From Flabesymbios commensalis (Eukaryota; Annelida; Polychaeta; Terebellida; Flabelligeridae), in the NCBI GenBank assembly GCA_964017125.1, contig OZ024908.1:63129965-63193964 (forward strand): a stretch of 64,000 nucleotides of DNA, read 5' to 3'. Within the stretch, counting starts at the first letter, position 1; each line of letters begins with the position of its first letter. A program made the translations under genes and the position numbers. Under the pieces are notes generated by a model. That model searched no databases. It was not told the origin of the DNA and saw nothing but the letters and a program-made list of their open reading frames with translations. This document shows positions 35,406 to 47,479 of this stretch, piece by piece.

Positions 35406-38400
35406 GTCCAGGCTGTTAGGGTCGAAATAGAGCGAGTGTGTGCACTTTTGGAAGAAATGACAATTTTTTGCCCAGATGATCAGTAACATTTACTCTTTCG
35501 ATCATGATGATATAGCGCAGTCAATTCTGACACGATCAACACCTAATTAACATCTAATTAGTATCCATAATTACGGGAAAATACGAAAAAAAAATAATAT
35601 CTGAAGAATCAGTAGATCGCTTTTAATGATCTTTGGTTTTGTTATTTATTTAACGTATAGGCTACACGATAAAAATATTCCTCATATGCTTAGTGGTCAA
35701 GGTCACTTGATGCGGCTTAGTTAAGGTCAGATGTGAGCGAAGTTTAGACATTCTGAACAAAAGGCTCATATTAAATGTTTCAAAGTATATATAATTATTT
35801 CACATTAAAAATCGTTATACACCAATCTAACAGCTTTAATTTGATGGCATAGTGTAATCAGTATCTCCAAAACCGGGATTATTATGATCTAGACAAGTGA
35901 TCTACTTATCGGTTAGCTATATCACAGATGCCTCGTGTATGGATTGTCATCTGAGGAAAAAATTCCGTCTCTTTCATTTAGTTTCTTTTAAAACATTTCT
36001 AATGATGTTCCACATCTTATGCACTATTTCATATAACATAAAGGTCAAGGTTAAGCAAACATCAAGGTCTAAATTAGAGTGAAATTAGGAATAGATTTGG
36101 GACCAGATGAATTCCTTTTCGTTGTGCTTCCTTCTGACATACGGGAATAATCAATGTGTCAATTTTAATTATATGACCGGGTCAGTGACTCAGTGTCAAG
36201 GTAAAAGTGAAATTTAGTCTAAGTAATTGATATATTAGATACTTGTAGGGCTTACGTCCATGTCAAAATATCACATATTTTGAACCTCATTTGTCAAACA
36301 CAATCAATGATGCATAAAACCTTTATTAGAAAGCATTAATCTACTGGAACCTCTGACTTCGACGTTTTTTCCTTTGTCTTGGACGAAGGTGGCGGGGTAC
36401 ATGAAATGAATCGGGCTTTAGGCCACCTTTGTGCACATATAGGCTAAACTGAGCCAGGAGAACCTCCTGAGGATGGTGAGATGACACTGTCCTCCAGACA
36501 CAGGATTTGAAATTCGAACTCTGGCGGTCTGAGGCCGAGCACGCTACCTCTCGGTCACGAAGGCTCCCCGCAATACTGACTAGGTGGCGGGGTAACAGAA
36601 CGTCCATAGCATACCCCCACATACCGTACTCGTAGAGGGAAGTGCAAAATAAGCCATGTTAATAATCGGAGCACACACATCAAACAACACTGGCCTGGAA
36701 TAGTCAAAACTGATTTTAAATTCGTAGGTTTTGATTTGTCAGTATCACTCTTGATTAGGTGTGAGAGCTCCTCTCACATAGGTCTATCGAGATGTCAGGT
36801 CAGCAAGAGATCGAGAATTCCCACTGGTGAAGGGAGAAAGGTTTATAGCATTTGTCATGCCAGTGTCAAGGTTACCTGGTTACACAAACTGAATATAACA
36901 CTACGGCTGACACACTCTGGACTGCGATGGCGAAATAAACAGAGATACTCCGGATAAGATTTTTTTACATTCTTGAATGATGACACGGTTTTGAATAAAG
37001 AGACACAACAAATTCTTCTAAGATTATGGTGTCATCAATGGACACTGATCCAAGCGCTACATCATTGTTTACATACGGACTGCAGAGGGATGGGGTGGGG
37101 GGAAATGAGCTGACCATTTCTATTATGCCATCCTGATATTGCAGGGTGTATTTTCCACTACACCCTGCCAGATATGAACCTGTATAGACCTATTTGGAAC
37201 CCCACTCTAGCGAGACACACGCGCTTCGCGCGCGACACCCCCAAGCTTAGACATCAAAGCTAATTGCAAAGCGCGGGCACTCAGACGGCATTGTCTGGCC
37301 TGGGAGCATCAAACCAAGTGACAGTATACGCGAAGCGATGCGCGAACTTGGCTAACGCTGTTTCAACGTTGTGACAGCGTCGATGATAATGGCCCAACGT
37401 TGAGGCAGCACTGTGTCTTTGCCATCTGCGAGATGTTATTTGTACAGCCTATCACACAATAATAGAGTGTGTACAACTGGATTATACAGTCAAATATTGC
37501 CACCTCTGATTACAAATTGAATAATTAGAGCCTAAAACGGGCGATTACATCAGCTAATATATCAAAAATAGTTTAAACAGTGGCTAAACTCTTATTCTTG
37601 TGATTTTGTATCGATATAATTCCCCTAATTATCTACTTATAAACGAAAACGCACGCAAAATATGTGGTTTCATTTTGAGAAATAATACGTAATTTCTAGA
37701 TTAAATGTGCTCATATATATATTAGAACGTTATTATGTGTCTATATTTATGGTAAAATATGTATGCTATGACATACTTTAATTAGAAATGTATGGGTAGC
37801 ATATTTATTGCAATAAAAGCTATATTTGTTCTACATGTACCACTTTCATAATTTCGGGCAGAATTTGAAACTTAGGGGAGGGGCCGACAGTTGGGCGTGG
37901 CGTGGAGAGGGGTGCTCAAATAGGTGGGAAAGGCCTCATCGCATTCAGGGTTAGAGTAAGAACGAATACAACTGAAATCCCTACAGGATGTATTATGCTG
38001 ACATTTTACACCATCCTGCCATGAAAGAGGTGTTGTCATATCCCATATAATAACATGGAATGTGGAGAAAACACGCATCATGGGAGATGACATATCCTGA
38101 CATGTGTCATGTAATGCAAGGTGGAGGAAAGTCGTGTCGTGATTCCAAACGTTACATGCAGCTTGTCAGAGTTGACTACTGTTTGTTTTTCATTAAAAGA
38201 AATAAGACGTATCTTCAAATAATGATTAGAGCTATGGAAGCTGAGATTTAAAAAAATCATGGCTTAATTACTCTGCAATTTATCCCAGTTTCTATGAAGA
38301 TTGTCTTTTGTATAGGTGTTAGCTTGGTCCGCACACCAATCATTGCTTAGAAAGTGGTGTAGGCATGGCACTTTACTCAGTATCTCTAGCCGCACGATCA

Positions 38401-40219
38401 CACTTTATGGAAGAGAGTTCTCGCTCAACATACATGACATAAGGAGAATGACAGTAATTGGTACATATTCAACGAAATTCTTATACTGTGTATGTTGGTG
38501 TTGTTTGAAGCATTGATGTTTAATAAATCAACATAGCATCGGCTCGATAAGAAATGTATTGATATGATCACATGCACCATCATCCAAACTGACAAGCAAG
38601 ATGGATTTCTGTTCATCTCATGTCATTTTTGGAAAGGTTTGTATGTATTTTCATACTTGAGAAGCTAATTGGCAGTGCTTTCACGAAACTGAAATAAAAT
38701 GTACATCATTAATATCAGCTATATCAGCTTCTGGGGATTGGAGGAAAGGTGGAAGCTATTGAACATATCAACGAATTCATTAACATTGGCTGTGTAGTTT
38801 CTCTGGAGTGGATGGTTTGTTGGAATAATATCATAGCGCTTTAACATGCTGAATGTTTGAATACTTTTTTTCACACTCATCAGCATAAAAACATACGTTC
38901 TCCTCACCCTGCAATGTCAGTATGCACAGTAAGGACACATTCTTCATTAAGGCTGCTTAGTACACAATTATCCTGCAAGCTAACTCTGTTCGTGTAGATC
39001 AGTTATTATTACTAAAAAATGATTTAAAACAATAATAACTTTTCCTGTAGGTCTGCATCAGAGTTCAATATTATGAACCGAGAATCACCGAGCATAATGA
39101 CAATTATTATCAAGAATGCTGCAAAAAGACTCAATTTAAATGCTGCACAAATTTGAGTGAGATTTCCAGTTTTAGTGTTGTTTTCCAGAGCCTGTGGAAG
39201 CTGTCATATTTGCTTTTCAGCAGTGTATAAATATGCACAATATTGACAAACGTTAAAGGTCCCAGTAGGATAATGTTACTTGCTTGAATGGCCGAGCAAT
39301 ATTTTGCATCAACGATTGTATCGTTAAATTGACAAATCCACCACGTGGGCTATTTTGATATTCACGTATGCACTACAAGTCTCGAATCTATTTTTTTTTT
39401 TTGCTCAGATAAAAACATACTTTCACGTTGAAATAAACCCTATCATAATGAAAATTGGCATTAAACATGTGATGGTAAATTGAATAATTCCATGTCATAT
39501 ACGCCCATCACAAAAGAAAACCACCAGGATCCAAATACTTTTTGAATATTACCTTGACTTTGACCTTGAAGTAATTGATTGACCTTGACCTTCATGCAAT
39601 ATATAATAGTGCATGACATTTTGTGCAACATTAAAATACACAGTGTATTAAAAGAAAATAATTAAAATCATAGCGTTGATCCGTTTACGATACATGCGCG
39701 GAAATGACAACTTATGGGTGGACTACTTGTCCGTACAATTACGACCCCGGTTATTAGATAAATACTCCATTAAACCCTCAAATGAAAGGTTACAGATGAT
39801 GGGCTTTTTCAATAATATATTAAATAATTTTGTATGATTTGAAACATTTTAAATGCGCTATTTAATGTCCGAAATTAACCAGTTTTTCCTCGATTTTGAC
39901 TTTGACCTCGACACATCACGTGACCTTGACAATGAATGATCTCAAAAATATGTTTGTTGTGTCAATCATCTACCAAACAGATAACAGAACTTGAAATCAA
40001 TAAAATCGACCCACCGATTCTTGAGATATTATTTTCTCTGGATTTTTGTCCAGATTTAGTTAATTATGGATACTAATCACAGGTTAATAATTATGTGTTA
40101 ATCATGTCGGAATTGACTGCGCTATATCAGGATCGAAAGAGTACATGTTACTGATCATCTGGGCAAAAAAATAGCAATTTCTTCCAAAAGTGCACAGAGA
40201 AACCCCTAACAGGCTGGAC
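35406..40219. mobile_element. Element E2: 4.8-kb long-TIR element (TA|GTC type)
   Basis: The ends GTCCAGGCTGTTAGGG and (reverse) GTCCAGCCTGTTAGGG continue as ~170-bp inverted repeats sharing TGCACTTTTGGAAGAAAT, GCCCAGATGATCAGTAACAT, ACTCTTTCGATC and ATATAGCGCAGTCAATTC. TA flanks both sides (35,404-35,405; 40,220-40,221). The subterminal zones hold TCAAGGTCA words facing one way at the left and the other way at the right. A SINE has inserted at 36,400. No transposase is visible. The rest of the interior is unassigned. Confidence 0.85.
36400..36581 (-). mobile_element. tRNA-derived SINE (GGGGAGCC family), copy 2, with 13-bp target duplication
   Basis: It is the same family as 27,175-27,365 (GGGGAGCCTTCGTGACCGAG head, TTCGAATT B box, TGCACAAAGGTGGCCTAAAG tail). 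AGGTGGCGGGGTA stands on both sides (36,387-36,399 and 36,582-36,594) without a mismatch, which fixes the limits of the insertion and shows it is recent compared with its host element E2. Confidence 0.92.
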
Positions 40220-41232
40220 TATATATAGTCGAGGAGCTTATTAAGCCCCGTGGGAATTTTTGTATGATGCTAAGCCATCCATCCAGATGTCTCAAGGGCA
40301 TCCCAAGTAGCAATAAAAACATGTTGGCAGTCTGAAATATGCGGGGGGCGGAATGGGGGGCTATAATAAGAAAACGATAACATTTTGCTTGGCTGACTTT
40401 GGGAATGAGCATTAAAAAAATATCCAGATGATATTTTTGACACATTTTTGCAACAGTAATGCTATCATATGATACAAAACATAAAATACAACTATTGGAG
40501 TGGTTATTACATTGTTAATTTATAAACACTAGTGATAAATGCAATATTGTGCGGGACAAAATTGTGGAGCATATAGACCTATAGTCTGGGAGTTCAAAAG
40601 ACTGCTAGTTTTTCTTAGTTTGCTTGACACAAAAAATGGTAGAGGTGTTAGAGAAATATCTACAGAACATTGTTAGGGAGGGGAGGTGTAGAAGTTTCCA
40701 GAGGCAGCAAAGTACTTCGAATGAGGAATGTTGAAGGGTACCCTTGAGCCCAAAAGACTGTACATTTTTAACCCCAGGTTATTAAAAAATCCAAACCACA
40801 ATTAACCATTTTTAAATCACTGGCTATCCTATTGATCTTTTATTAAAGATAATATGGCAAATTATAAGAGTTTTGATTTTTTCACAGAACGTAATTCAAC
40901 CCTTAGAGCGCTGAAAGTCAATATTTAAAAAACCTTCAAGGTGTAGTCAACTGTCAAAATTCGCGGGACAAGGGTCCCCCAGAAGGCAATAGTGCCCGTG
41001 GGTAAGCCAAGGCCCTATTCCATAATAATACTAAATATGCGTTTCATACCCAAAGCCTCATTAAGAGCAAGTTCTCAAATCACAGCAAGTTCATATATAC
41101 TTGAGCGACATCTATGAGGTAATAATTCAAAGCCCTTGTCTTTTGCCCCTACTTGGTCGCTTATTTGCAACAAACTGACTGTATTACTGCGGGGATTTGG
41201 AAACTGCTTGACCCCCAAGTTTGTATTGTCAC

Positions 41233-41339
41233 CCAGTAAACACAAAACATTTGTATGACTTTATGCAATGTTGGACCAACGTCGAAGACGTTGGGCCGAC
41301 ATTGCATAAATGTCATACAAATGTCTTGCGTTTGCTGGG
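41233..41339. mobile_element. CCCAGCAAACAC MITE, near-complete copy
   Basis: It is a 107-bp palindrome from CCCAGTAAACACAAAACATT to GTCTTGCGTTTGCTGGG with centre ACGTCGAAGACGTTGGG. CA stands outside both ends. Confidence 0.92.
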
Positions 41340-41357
41340 CAGGAGGACTTTCTCTCA

Positions 41358-41455
41358 AACATTGTACATTTATCTAATGTTGGTTCAATGTTGGGCCAGC
41401 GTCGCAGACGTTGGCCCAACATTAAAACAGCATTGGATCAATGTCTCGTTTGAGT
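41358..41455. mobile_element. Partial relative of the CCCAGCAAACAC MITE
   Basis: CAATGTTGGGCCAGCG and CGCAGACGTTGGCCCAACAT face each other around the same CGTCGCAGACG-type centre, but the CCCAGCAAACAC ends are missing. It lies 18 bp from the intact copy. Confidence 0.65.
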
Positions 41456-44162
41456 AGTATCTTGTAATCAGTTCAGTGGCTATATTAATGCCGTCAATCT
41501 GTACTCAATAGGCTACTGTTGGCCTACACTTGACCTTCCCAGGCATGCGCGTTTTGGAGCTGAATGATTCTTTAACATAATTCGTATTCCTGTACATTTG
41601 TATGAATATGATAATGCTAATGTCTGTTGACTTCATTTGGTACATCGGTCATCTGGTACCACTATATAAAATTGAAATAATCCCACATTGTTGTATGAAT
41701 GAATTATGAGGTCAAAAGAGTGGATGGGGTACTCTCACTAGTTACATTTTTTTACCCCTTTTCATAACATAATCGTCATTGTTATAGTTATAAAGGATTT
41801 TAATACCACTCAGGCCACATTTTGTTCTTGGGATATATTCAGGATGAAACGTATGTGAAGTTTAGATTTTTTTGTTAAGCCTAAACCCACTCTTAGAGCG
41901 CTGAAAGTCAATATTAAAAAGAAACTTAACACAGTTAGTAGTATGTAACGTTTCCGTTTCCTATACATTTGTATGATTATGAGCATTCTAATGTGTGCTA
42001 ACATCAGTTGATGCATCTGTCATCTGGTACCACTTTATCACTTTATCACTTTATCAAAAAAAATACTTTGCATGTTGCATGAAGGACTTATGAAGTCCAA
42101 AGTCCGGATGAGCTAATCTCACCGGTTACATTTTTTCGGCCCCTTGTAGTAACAAAATCCTATTTTTATAGTTATAAACAGCTTTTATACCAAAGTTGTC
42201 ACATTTTGTCATTGAATACATTCAGGACGAAACATATCTGAAGTTAAGATATTTTTGACGATATAAATCTAACATTAGAGGTCATCAGCTGCTGGGGTAT
42301 TACAATATTTTCTCTGTTCACCAAAACGTAATATTTCCGTTCCATGTGTAGTTGTGCGGATATGCGCATTGTATCTTGTGTTTGTAGGATTTGCGCAGCA
42401 TACATTTGATATACCTATGTGTCTGAAAATGGGAGACCAAGACCTAGCTGTCACCTTGAGGGTGTATGAAGTCAAAAGTCAGGATGGGGTACTCTCCTAA
42501 CTACGTTAAATATGTATCAGTATAGTATAGGACTTAGCCTTCAAGAGATCAGTGGGTAACCTGAAAAGGAAATGGGGGTGTAGGCTAATCTAGTACCGTT
42601 TCCTCCATGTCTAGGTGCATTATACCTCTTCTGATATAAATATGTTTTACTAGTGTATGCCTTATAACCAATATGATGTCATCAGACCTAACCTTGTTTT
42701 TATTTTATTTTTGTCAGTATGCGGCATTAGTCTTTTGTAAATATGATGTCTAATAGTTGCTTTACCGAAACACTCTATGCCAATAAATGTTGCTTTAGAA
42801 AGTGTATCACGAGAAACGTCTTAACACTTTAGCATTAGAAAAGTCGGTGATTGTTGTCCCTAGCTATGTGCTGTTGGTGGTGAAGGACTTCTCAAATTTA
42901 ACAGACTTTCTAAGCCGATAGCTCACTGGATGTTTCCATTATATGTTCACAGTATCATATATTTTGTAAATATAGCAAGTAAATATACGTATAATTGGGA
43001 AAAAGTATATAAATACCTCATAAAATCGAATTTGCTAATATGATCAAATTTTATCATGTACTATTTTATTATGAATATATATTTTTTAAAGTAACAAAAC
43101 ATTATCCGAAATATCACCAAACACTTTAAATTATCAGTTTTTTGGCTTGCGAGTTGTAGATAATTATTTATAATTCTGTAATTATTTATTTATCATTTAG
43201 TATTCCAAGACACAGATAGCAATGCAGTAAAATGACAATACCAAAGACCACATAAACTCATTTTGATGTGTTTGTTATGAACAGGTTATATAATAACTTT
43301 ACATCCAGCCTTCCCCTTGCAGGCAGATTACCCATCTATGTGTCTTATATCCATTGCCAGCAATGTCATCATATTGTATTGAACTCAACGAGCCTCATAA
43401 TGTTCATTAAAACCAAGGAATCTAGATTCCTTGTTCAAACCTATCAGTAGCTATCAGTAGGACAGATCTGCATCTGTTACAATTGACACCCCATCTATTA
43501 AAATATTGAAATATATTTCTAATAAAATATATCTAGCAGTCTAAGTATATCTGCATGTGGTCCCACACAATCCACAATACATTACTGACAAAGACAAATT
43601 TGTATGCCACGTGATGGTGAATAATGTCTTTAAAACACGTTCGACCAGTGCTTAAGCTGTGGTAATTTTTGTGAAATATCGAATTTTAGCGCTCCAAGGG
43701 TGTGTTTAAAAAAATCAAAACTTTACGTATGTTTCGTCCTGAATGTCTTCAATGACAAAATATGGGAAGAGTGGTATCAAAGTTGTTTATAACTATAAAA
43801 CATAGGATTATGTTATTACATAGTGGCGAAAAAATGTTACTTGTGAGAGTACCTCAAACGTTCTTTTGACCTCATAAGCCCTTCATGCAACAAGGTAGGG
43901 TTTTTCTAACTAGATATGATGGAACCAGATGACCGATATACCAAATGAAGTCAACAGGCATTAGCATAATCATAATCATACACAAGTTCATGTTTTCTTA
44001 AAAAAATCAAAACTTCACCTATGCTTCGTCCTGAATATATTCAATGACAACATGTGGTATAACTGTTTCCAAAAATGTGTAAAATATCCTCTGGATCTTT
44101 TAAATGCTCCATCCCAAAGTCAGCCAAGTAAAATGTTATAAATTTCTTATATACCTCACCAA

Positions 44163-44170
44163 CCCCCCCC

Positions 44171-44224
<54 letters not shown>
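44163..44224. repeat. Poly-C followed by (CA)n
   Basis: About 24 C run into about 17 CA units with one AA interruption, inside the right end of element F. The matching place in the left end holds only GCGGGGGGCGG, so the tract grew after insertion. Confidence 0.97.
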
Positions 44225-44299
44225 TATTTCAGTCTGCCAACATGTTTTTTTTTGTTCTTTGGGATGTCCTTGAGACGTCTGGATGGTCCCTGACTAATA

Positions 44300-45780
44300 A
44301 CAGCTTTATTGGCCACTGATTATGTGTGAGTGATTACACAGGGATCACTGTATGCTTAATGATGTCTCTCTCTGAGTTACTTCCACTCATGGGAGCATAT
44401 ACTCTAGAACTCTTCTCGTGTGTGTCCAACAAGATCTTGTGTCTGATAAATGAGTTAATAATTTGTTTCATATAATAAGTTGAGCTTGTATTGGTTTCTC
44501 TAGGATAGGAGAATTAATTTTCTTTCTTCACGTGCACTAACAAGAGTGGCATTCCACAACAGGTGTGAATTGAACAAAATAATATATTTTGGTCAACTAC
44601 TGACCTCAATCTTATACTGATGCATTAACTGGGTGATTGGTGATTTGAAGCATAAGTAGTTCGGATATGTACTGCAACAGAGTAGTCCAAAAGCGATATT
44701 TTTGTAATGCCATAAGGCATACACAACATAATATGTTCGGGTATGTCCATTCACCGTCGGTGGAAGCTTTACTTTGTTGCAAATCAGTTTTAATATTGTC
44801 CAGTAAGTTTGTTTAAAATTTTGGCATGTCCATTTTGAAATATGTTTTTGAAAGCTTTTTACATAGGCTTATCACAGATGATCAAATCTTTGGCACTTTT
44901 TGCTGGATAACATATCTATCTATTGAGCACACATATAAAAAGGAATTCAAGTGTACCTCCTAAAATTTGATTGGTTTCGGTGATGATTGAGCATCTTGTG
45001 CAATATCTCTTGAATGGTCTGTGGAAATCACGTTAGCTTTATGCATAAACAGATTATATTCACATATTTTTTGTTTGAAATAGCTTGTAATTTAACGTGC
45101 TTCCTTCTTCAACATAATATTTTACATTATGAAGGAGCAAAATTAACGTCAACATTCTAATTTCAACCTGAACCCGACGAGGCCGCCATTAGTGTGATCA
45201 CATAAACACATTGATAGTGAATAGATAAGGATATTTCTCTAAAAAAAAACGCAATATCAGCGGGGTTAAAACGCGGGACACATGCATGAATTACATGGCA
45301 TTCGGACACTTTATTGATGCGGCACCTCTCACTCTCTAAATTTGTACGCTGAAAGCCTTGGAAGCATGGAAGCATTATGTAAGGCGTACTCATGCTCTGG
45401 CCTAACACCTACCTGAGCTGCCCTGATGCTGAGGGCCAATTACATGTCATTTAGATGGCCAAACCTCCCACCATTAGAATAAAATGTGTAGGAAGTGAAG
45501 TATAGCATATTCATTCTTGTCAAGTGTCTTAGTTCACCTGCACCAAGGGTTGTTATTGTGCTCCCCAAATATGGATGCAAATCAGACTGCCGTAGTACCA
45601 GATATAGTTAAATGCTCAGTATTGCAGACGACTCCTGTACCGTACAAGTACAACAGTGGGGTATATGACAATCAAACCAGGTATTGTGACATGTGTCATT
45701 GTGAACGACATCAGACCATTTTTCAATTTAAAAAATATCAATAAGTTAATATATAAATCAAAATAACTAAATGTGAACCT
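44300..45780. other. Unassigned sequence
   Basis: No gene or repeat is recognised with confidence. Confidence 0.35.
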
Positions 45781-45784
45781 AACC

Positions 45785-45945
45785 TCATTGTCTTTTCGGA
45801 GAACCAAACCATTGAATGCTTGCTGTATTCGCTTAAATGTCAGCTGTGCTAATGACCCCGTCTCTCTCCATTCTATTCCGCATCTCGGAGAATATTTCCA
45901 ATTATGACTGGAATTTACACGGGGATATCTCTCATGGGCTGTGAT
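45785..45945 (-). CDS. Possible internal exon, function unknown
   Basis: On the minus strand an open frame reads HERYPRVNSSHNWKYSPRC, GIEWRETGSLAQLTFKRIQQ and AFNGLVLRKDNE. It is preceded by TTGAATTCATCACAG (acceptor-like) and followed by GAG|GTTAGG (donor-like). The amino-acid mix is protein-like and unlike the repeats around it. I do not recognise a family, and no partner exon is visible nearby. It could be chance or a piece of an unknown element. Confidence 0.22.
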
Positions 45946-46006
45946 GAATTCAAATCCCATTTTAATTTTTTTTGTGCATCATTTAAGAATTGTGACGAAA
46001 TAAATC

Positions 46007-46600
46007 TGAAAATCCAATAGTTTTGCTGATGGGGTGGACGCAATCACGCTCAAAGCTCATTGATTCTGATTATTTGCTTGACAGCACATGAAACATTGCT
46101 GAAACGCACAATTTTTTCACCCTATTGTATCATTTTGTATTATTTTTAAAATTTCGAATGGACCTTCACCCTTCCTATCTACTTCTCAAAAAGTGTGTAC
46201 TTTTTTGCAAAAGACAAACTAGTTTTTATTACTTCTCCTCTGTGACTGTTGTAAAATGTTCATTTGCAAATCAAGGAAATGTATCAAACATCGTCACTTA
46301 AGGTGAAAATCCAATAGTTTTGCTGATGGGGTGGACGCAATCACGCTCAAAGCTCATTGATTCTGATTATTTGCTTGACAGCACATGAAACATTGCTGAA
46401 ACGCACAATTTTTTCACCCTATTGTATCATTTTGTATTATTTTTAAAATTTCGAATGGACCTTCACCCTTCCTATCTACTTCTCAAAAAGTGTGTACTTT
46501 TTTGCAAAAGACAAGCTAGTTTTTATTACTTCTCCTCTGTGACTGTTGTAAAATGTTCATTTGCAAATCAAGGAAATGTATCAAACATCGTCACTTAAGG
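46007..46600 (+). repeat. 297-bp tandem duplication, almost identical
   Basis: TGAAAATCCAATAGTTTTGC at 46,007 recurs at 46,304, and the two 297-bp units differ, as far as I can see, at a single base (ACAAACTAG against ACAAGCTAG). Unit two ends at CACTTAAGG near 46,600. It is non-coding. The near-identity marks a very recent duplication, or an assembly artefact. Confidence 0.95.
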
Positions 46601-46609
46601 TGTTCCATT

Positions 46610-47410
46610 TCAAAGCTATCACCTTTATGCCTTCTTAGCGGAATAGTTAGTGTCTATCAACGAAACATCTACTATTCAGAAACCATCAGCAATGTGCTGT
46701 TTATAATAATATAGACTATATAACTTTTCCATAATAATTGTTTAAAAAATTGAGATTTTATATTCGCGACTAAAAAATGAACGAAAACGCGTAAAAATGT
46801 GTTTTATTCTTAATATCGAAATATATACAAGACATACACATTTTGTATGAGCACTATCGGACTCCTCATACCCAAAACCTTGTGTATAAACATCAAAGTC
46901 GTGACTCTACAGGTAGCTATGCTAAAGCCCAAGTTATGGCCAAATATGTGATTTTGATGGCGGTCATTTTTAATGTGCCATAAAACGAAGTTGAGGTGCG
47001 AGAATAATTGAACCCCATTATTTTTGACTTATTTGATCCCTAAGGAAGCCATAAAAACAATAAAATAAATTTGGGCAACATAAACGGTCAAAATGACATA
47101 CTACACCAGATTATTATAGATCACTACACATGTACATAATGCGTGACTTATATTTGTATAATTATGTTAGATAAAGGGTTAAAATTATGCTCATTTTTTG
47201 GTTGTTAGAGGGTTGATGCGTGACGTGGACTCTGTTTGTACAAAACAGGCTTATTAAAAGTAGACCCACAGACTGCCAAGTGATATCAATGAATTAATAC
47301 ACTGATAAAAGACATCACGACTAAACTATTGCCGTGGGTCGCTTATTATTGCTCGCAGACAGCGTGACAAATAAGCCACATAAATTATTACAATTAATGT
47401 TCAGTAGCGA
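46610..47410. other. Unassigned AT-rich sequence
   Basis: No gene is recognised. A GATGGCGGTCATTTTTAA box lies at about 46,960. Confidence 0.4.
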
Positions 47411-47412
47411 CA

Positions 47413-47476
47413 TCCCAGCAAACACAAGGCATTGATCTTTGAACCAACACCGGGACAACGTCTCTTATTTCCCGGG
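47413..47476. mobile_element. CCCAGCAAACAC MITE fragment
   Basis: Only the left end (CCCAGCAAACACAAGGCATT) and part of the middle remain. Confidence 0.65.
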
Positions 47477-47479
47477 ATG

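Larger units (their letters stand above)
40584..44060 (-). mobile_element. Second copy of element A, shortened and inverted
   Basis: It begins TA|GTCTGGGAG at 40,582-40,592 and continues with GGGTACCCTTGAGCC and ~360-bp units (landmark CGCTGAAAGTC at 40,909 and 41,899). Its middle (about 42,500-43,640) is the reverse of 29,960-31,620: examples are GGAATCTAGATTCCTTGTTC and GTGGTGAAGGACTTC. An inverted repeat arm follows at 43,650-44,060. The far terminus is not found, because the repeat arm runs straight into the right end of F. A CCCAGCAAACAC MITE has inserted at 41,233. Confidence 0.75.
40273..44294. mobile_element. Element F: 4.0-kb long-TIR element (TA|GTC type) containing an A-type copy
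   Basis: Inverted ends of about 180 bp share CCATCCAGA.GTCTCAAGG, CATCCCAA, AACATGTTGGCAG, CTGAAATATG and TTGGCTGACTTTGGGA. TA lies at 40,271-40,272 and 44,295-44,296. The right terminus is GTCAGGGACCATCCAGACG. The left terminus is less well kept (AGCCATCCATCCAGATG). It starts only 51 bp after the TA that closes E2. Confidence 0.7.
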
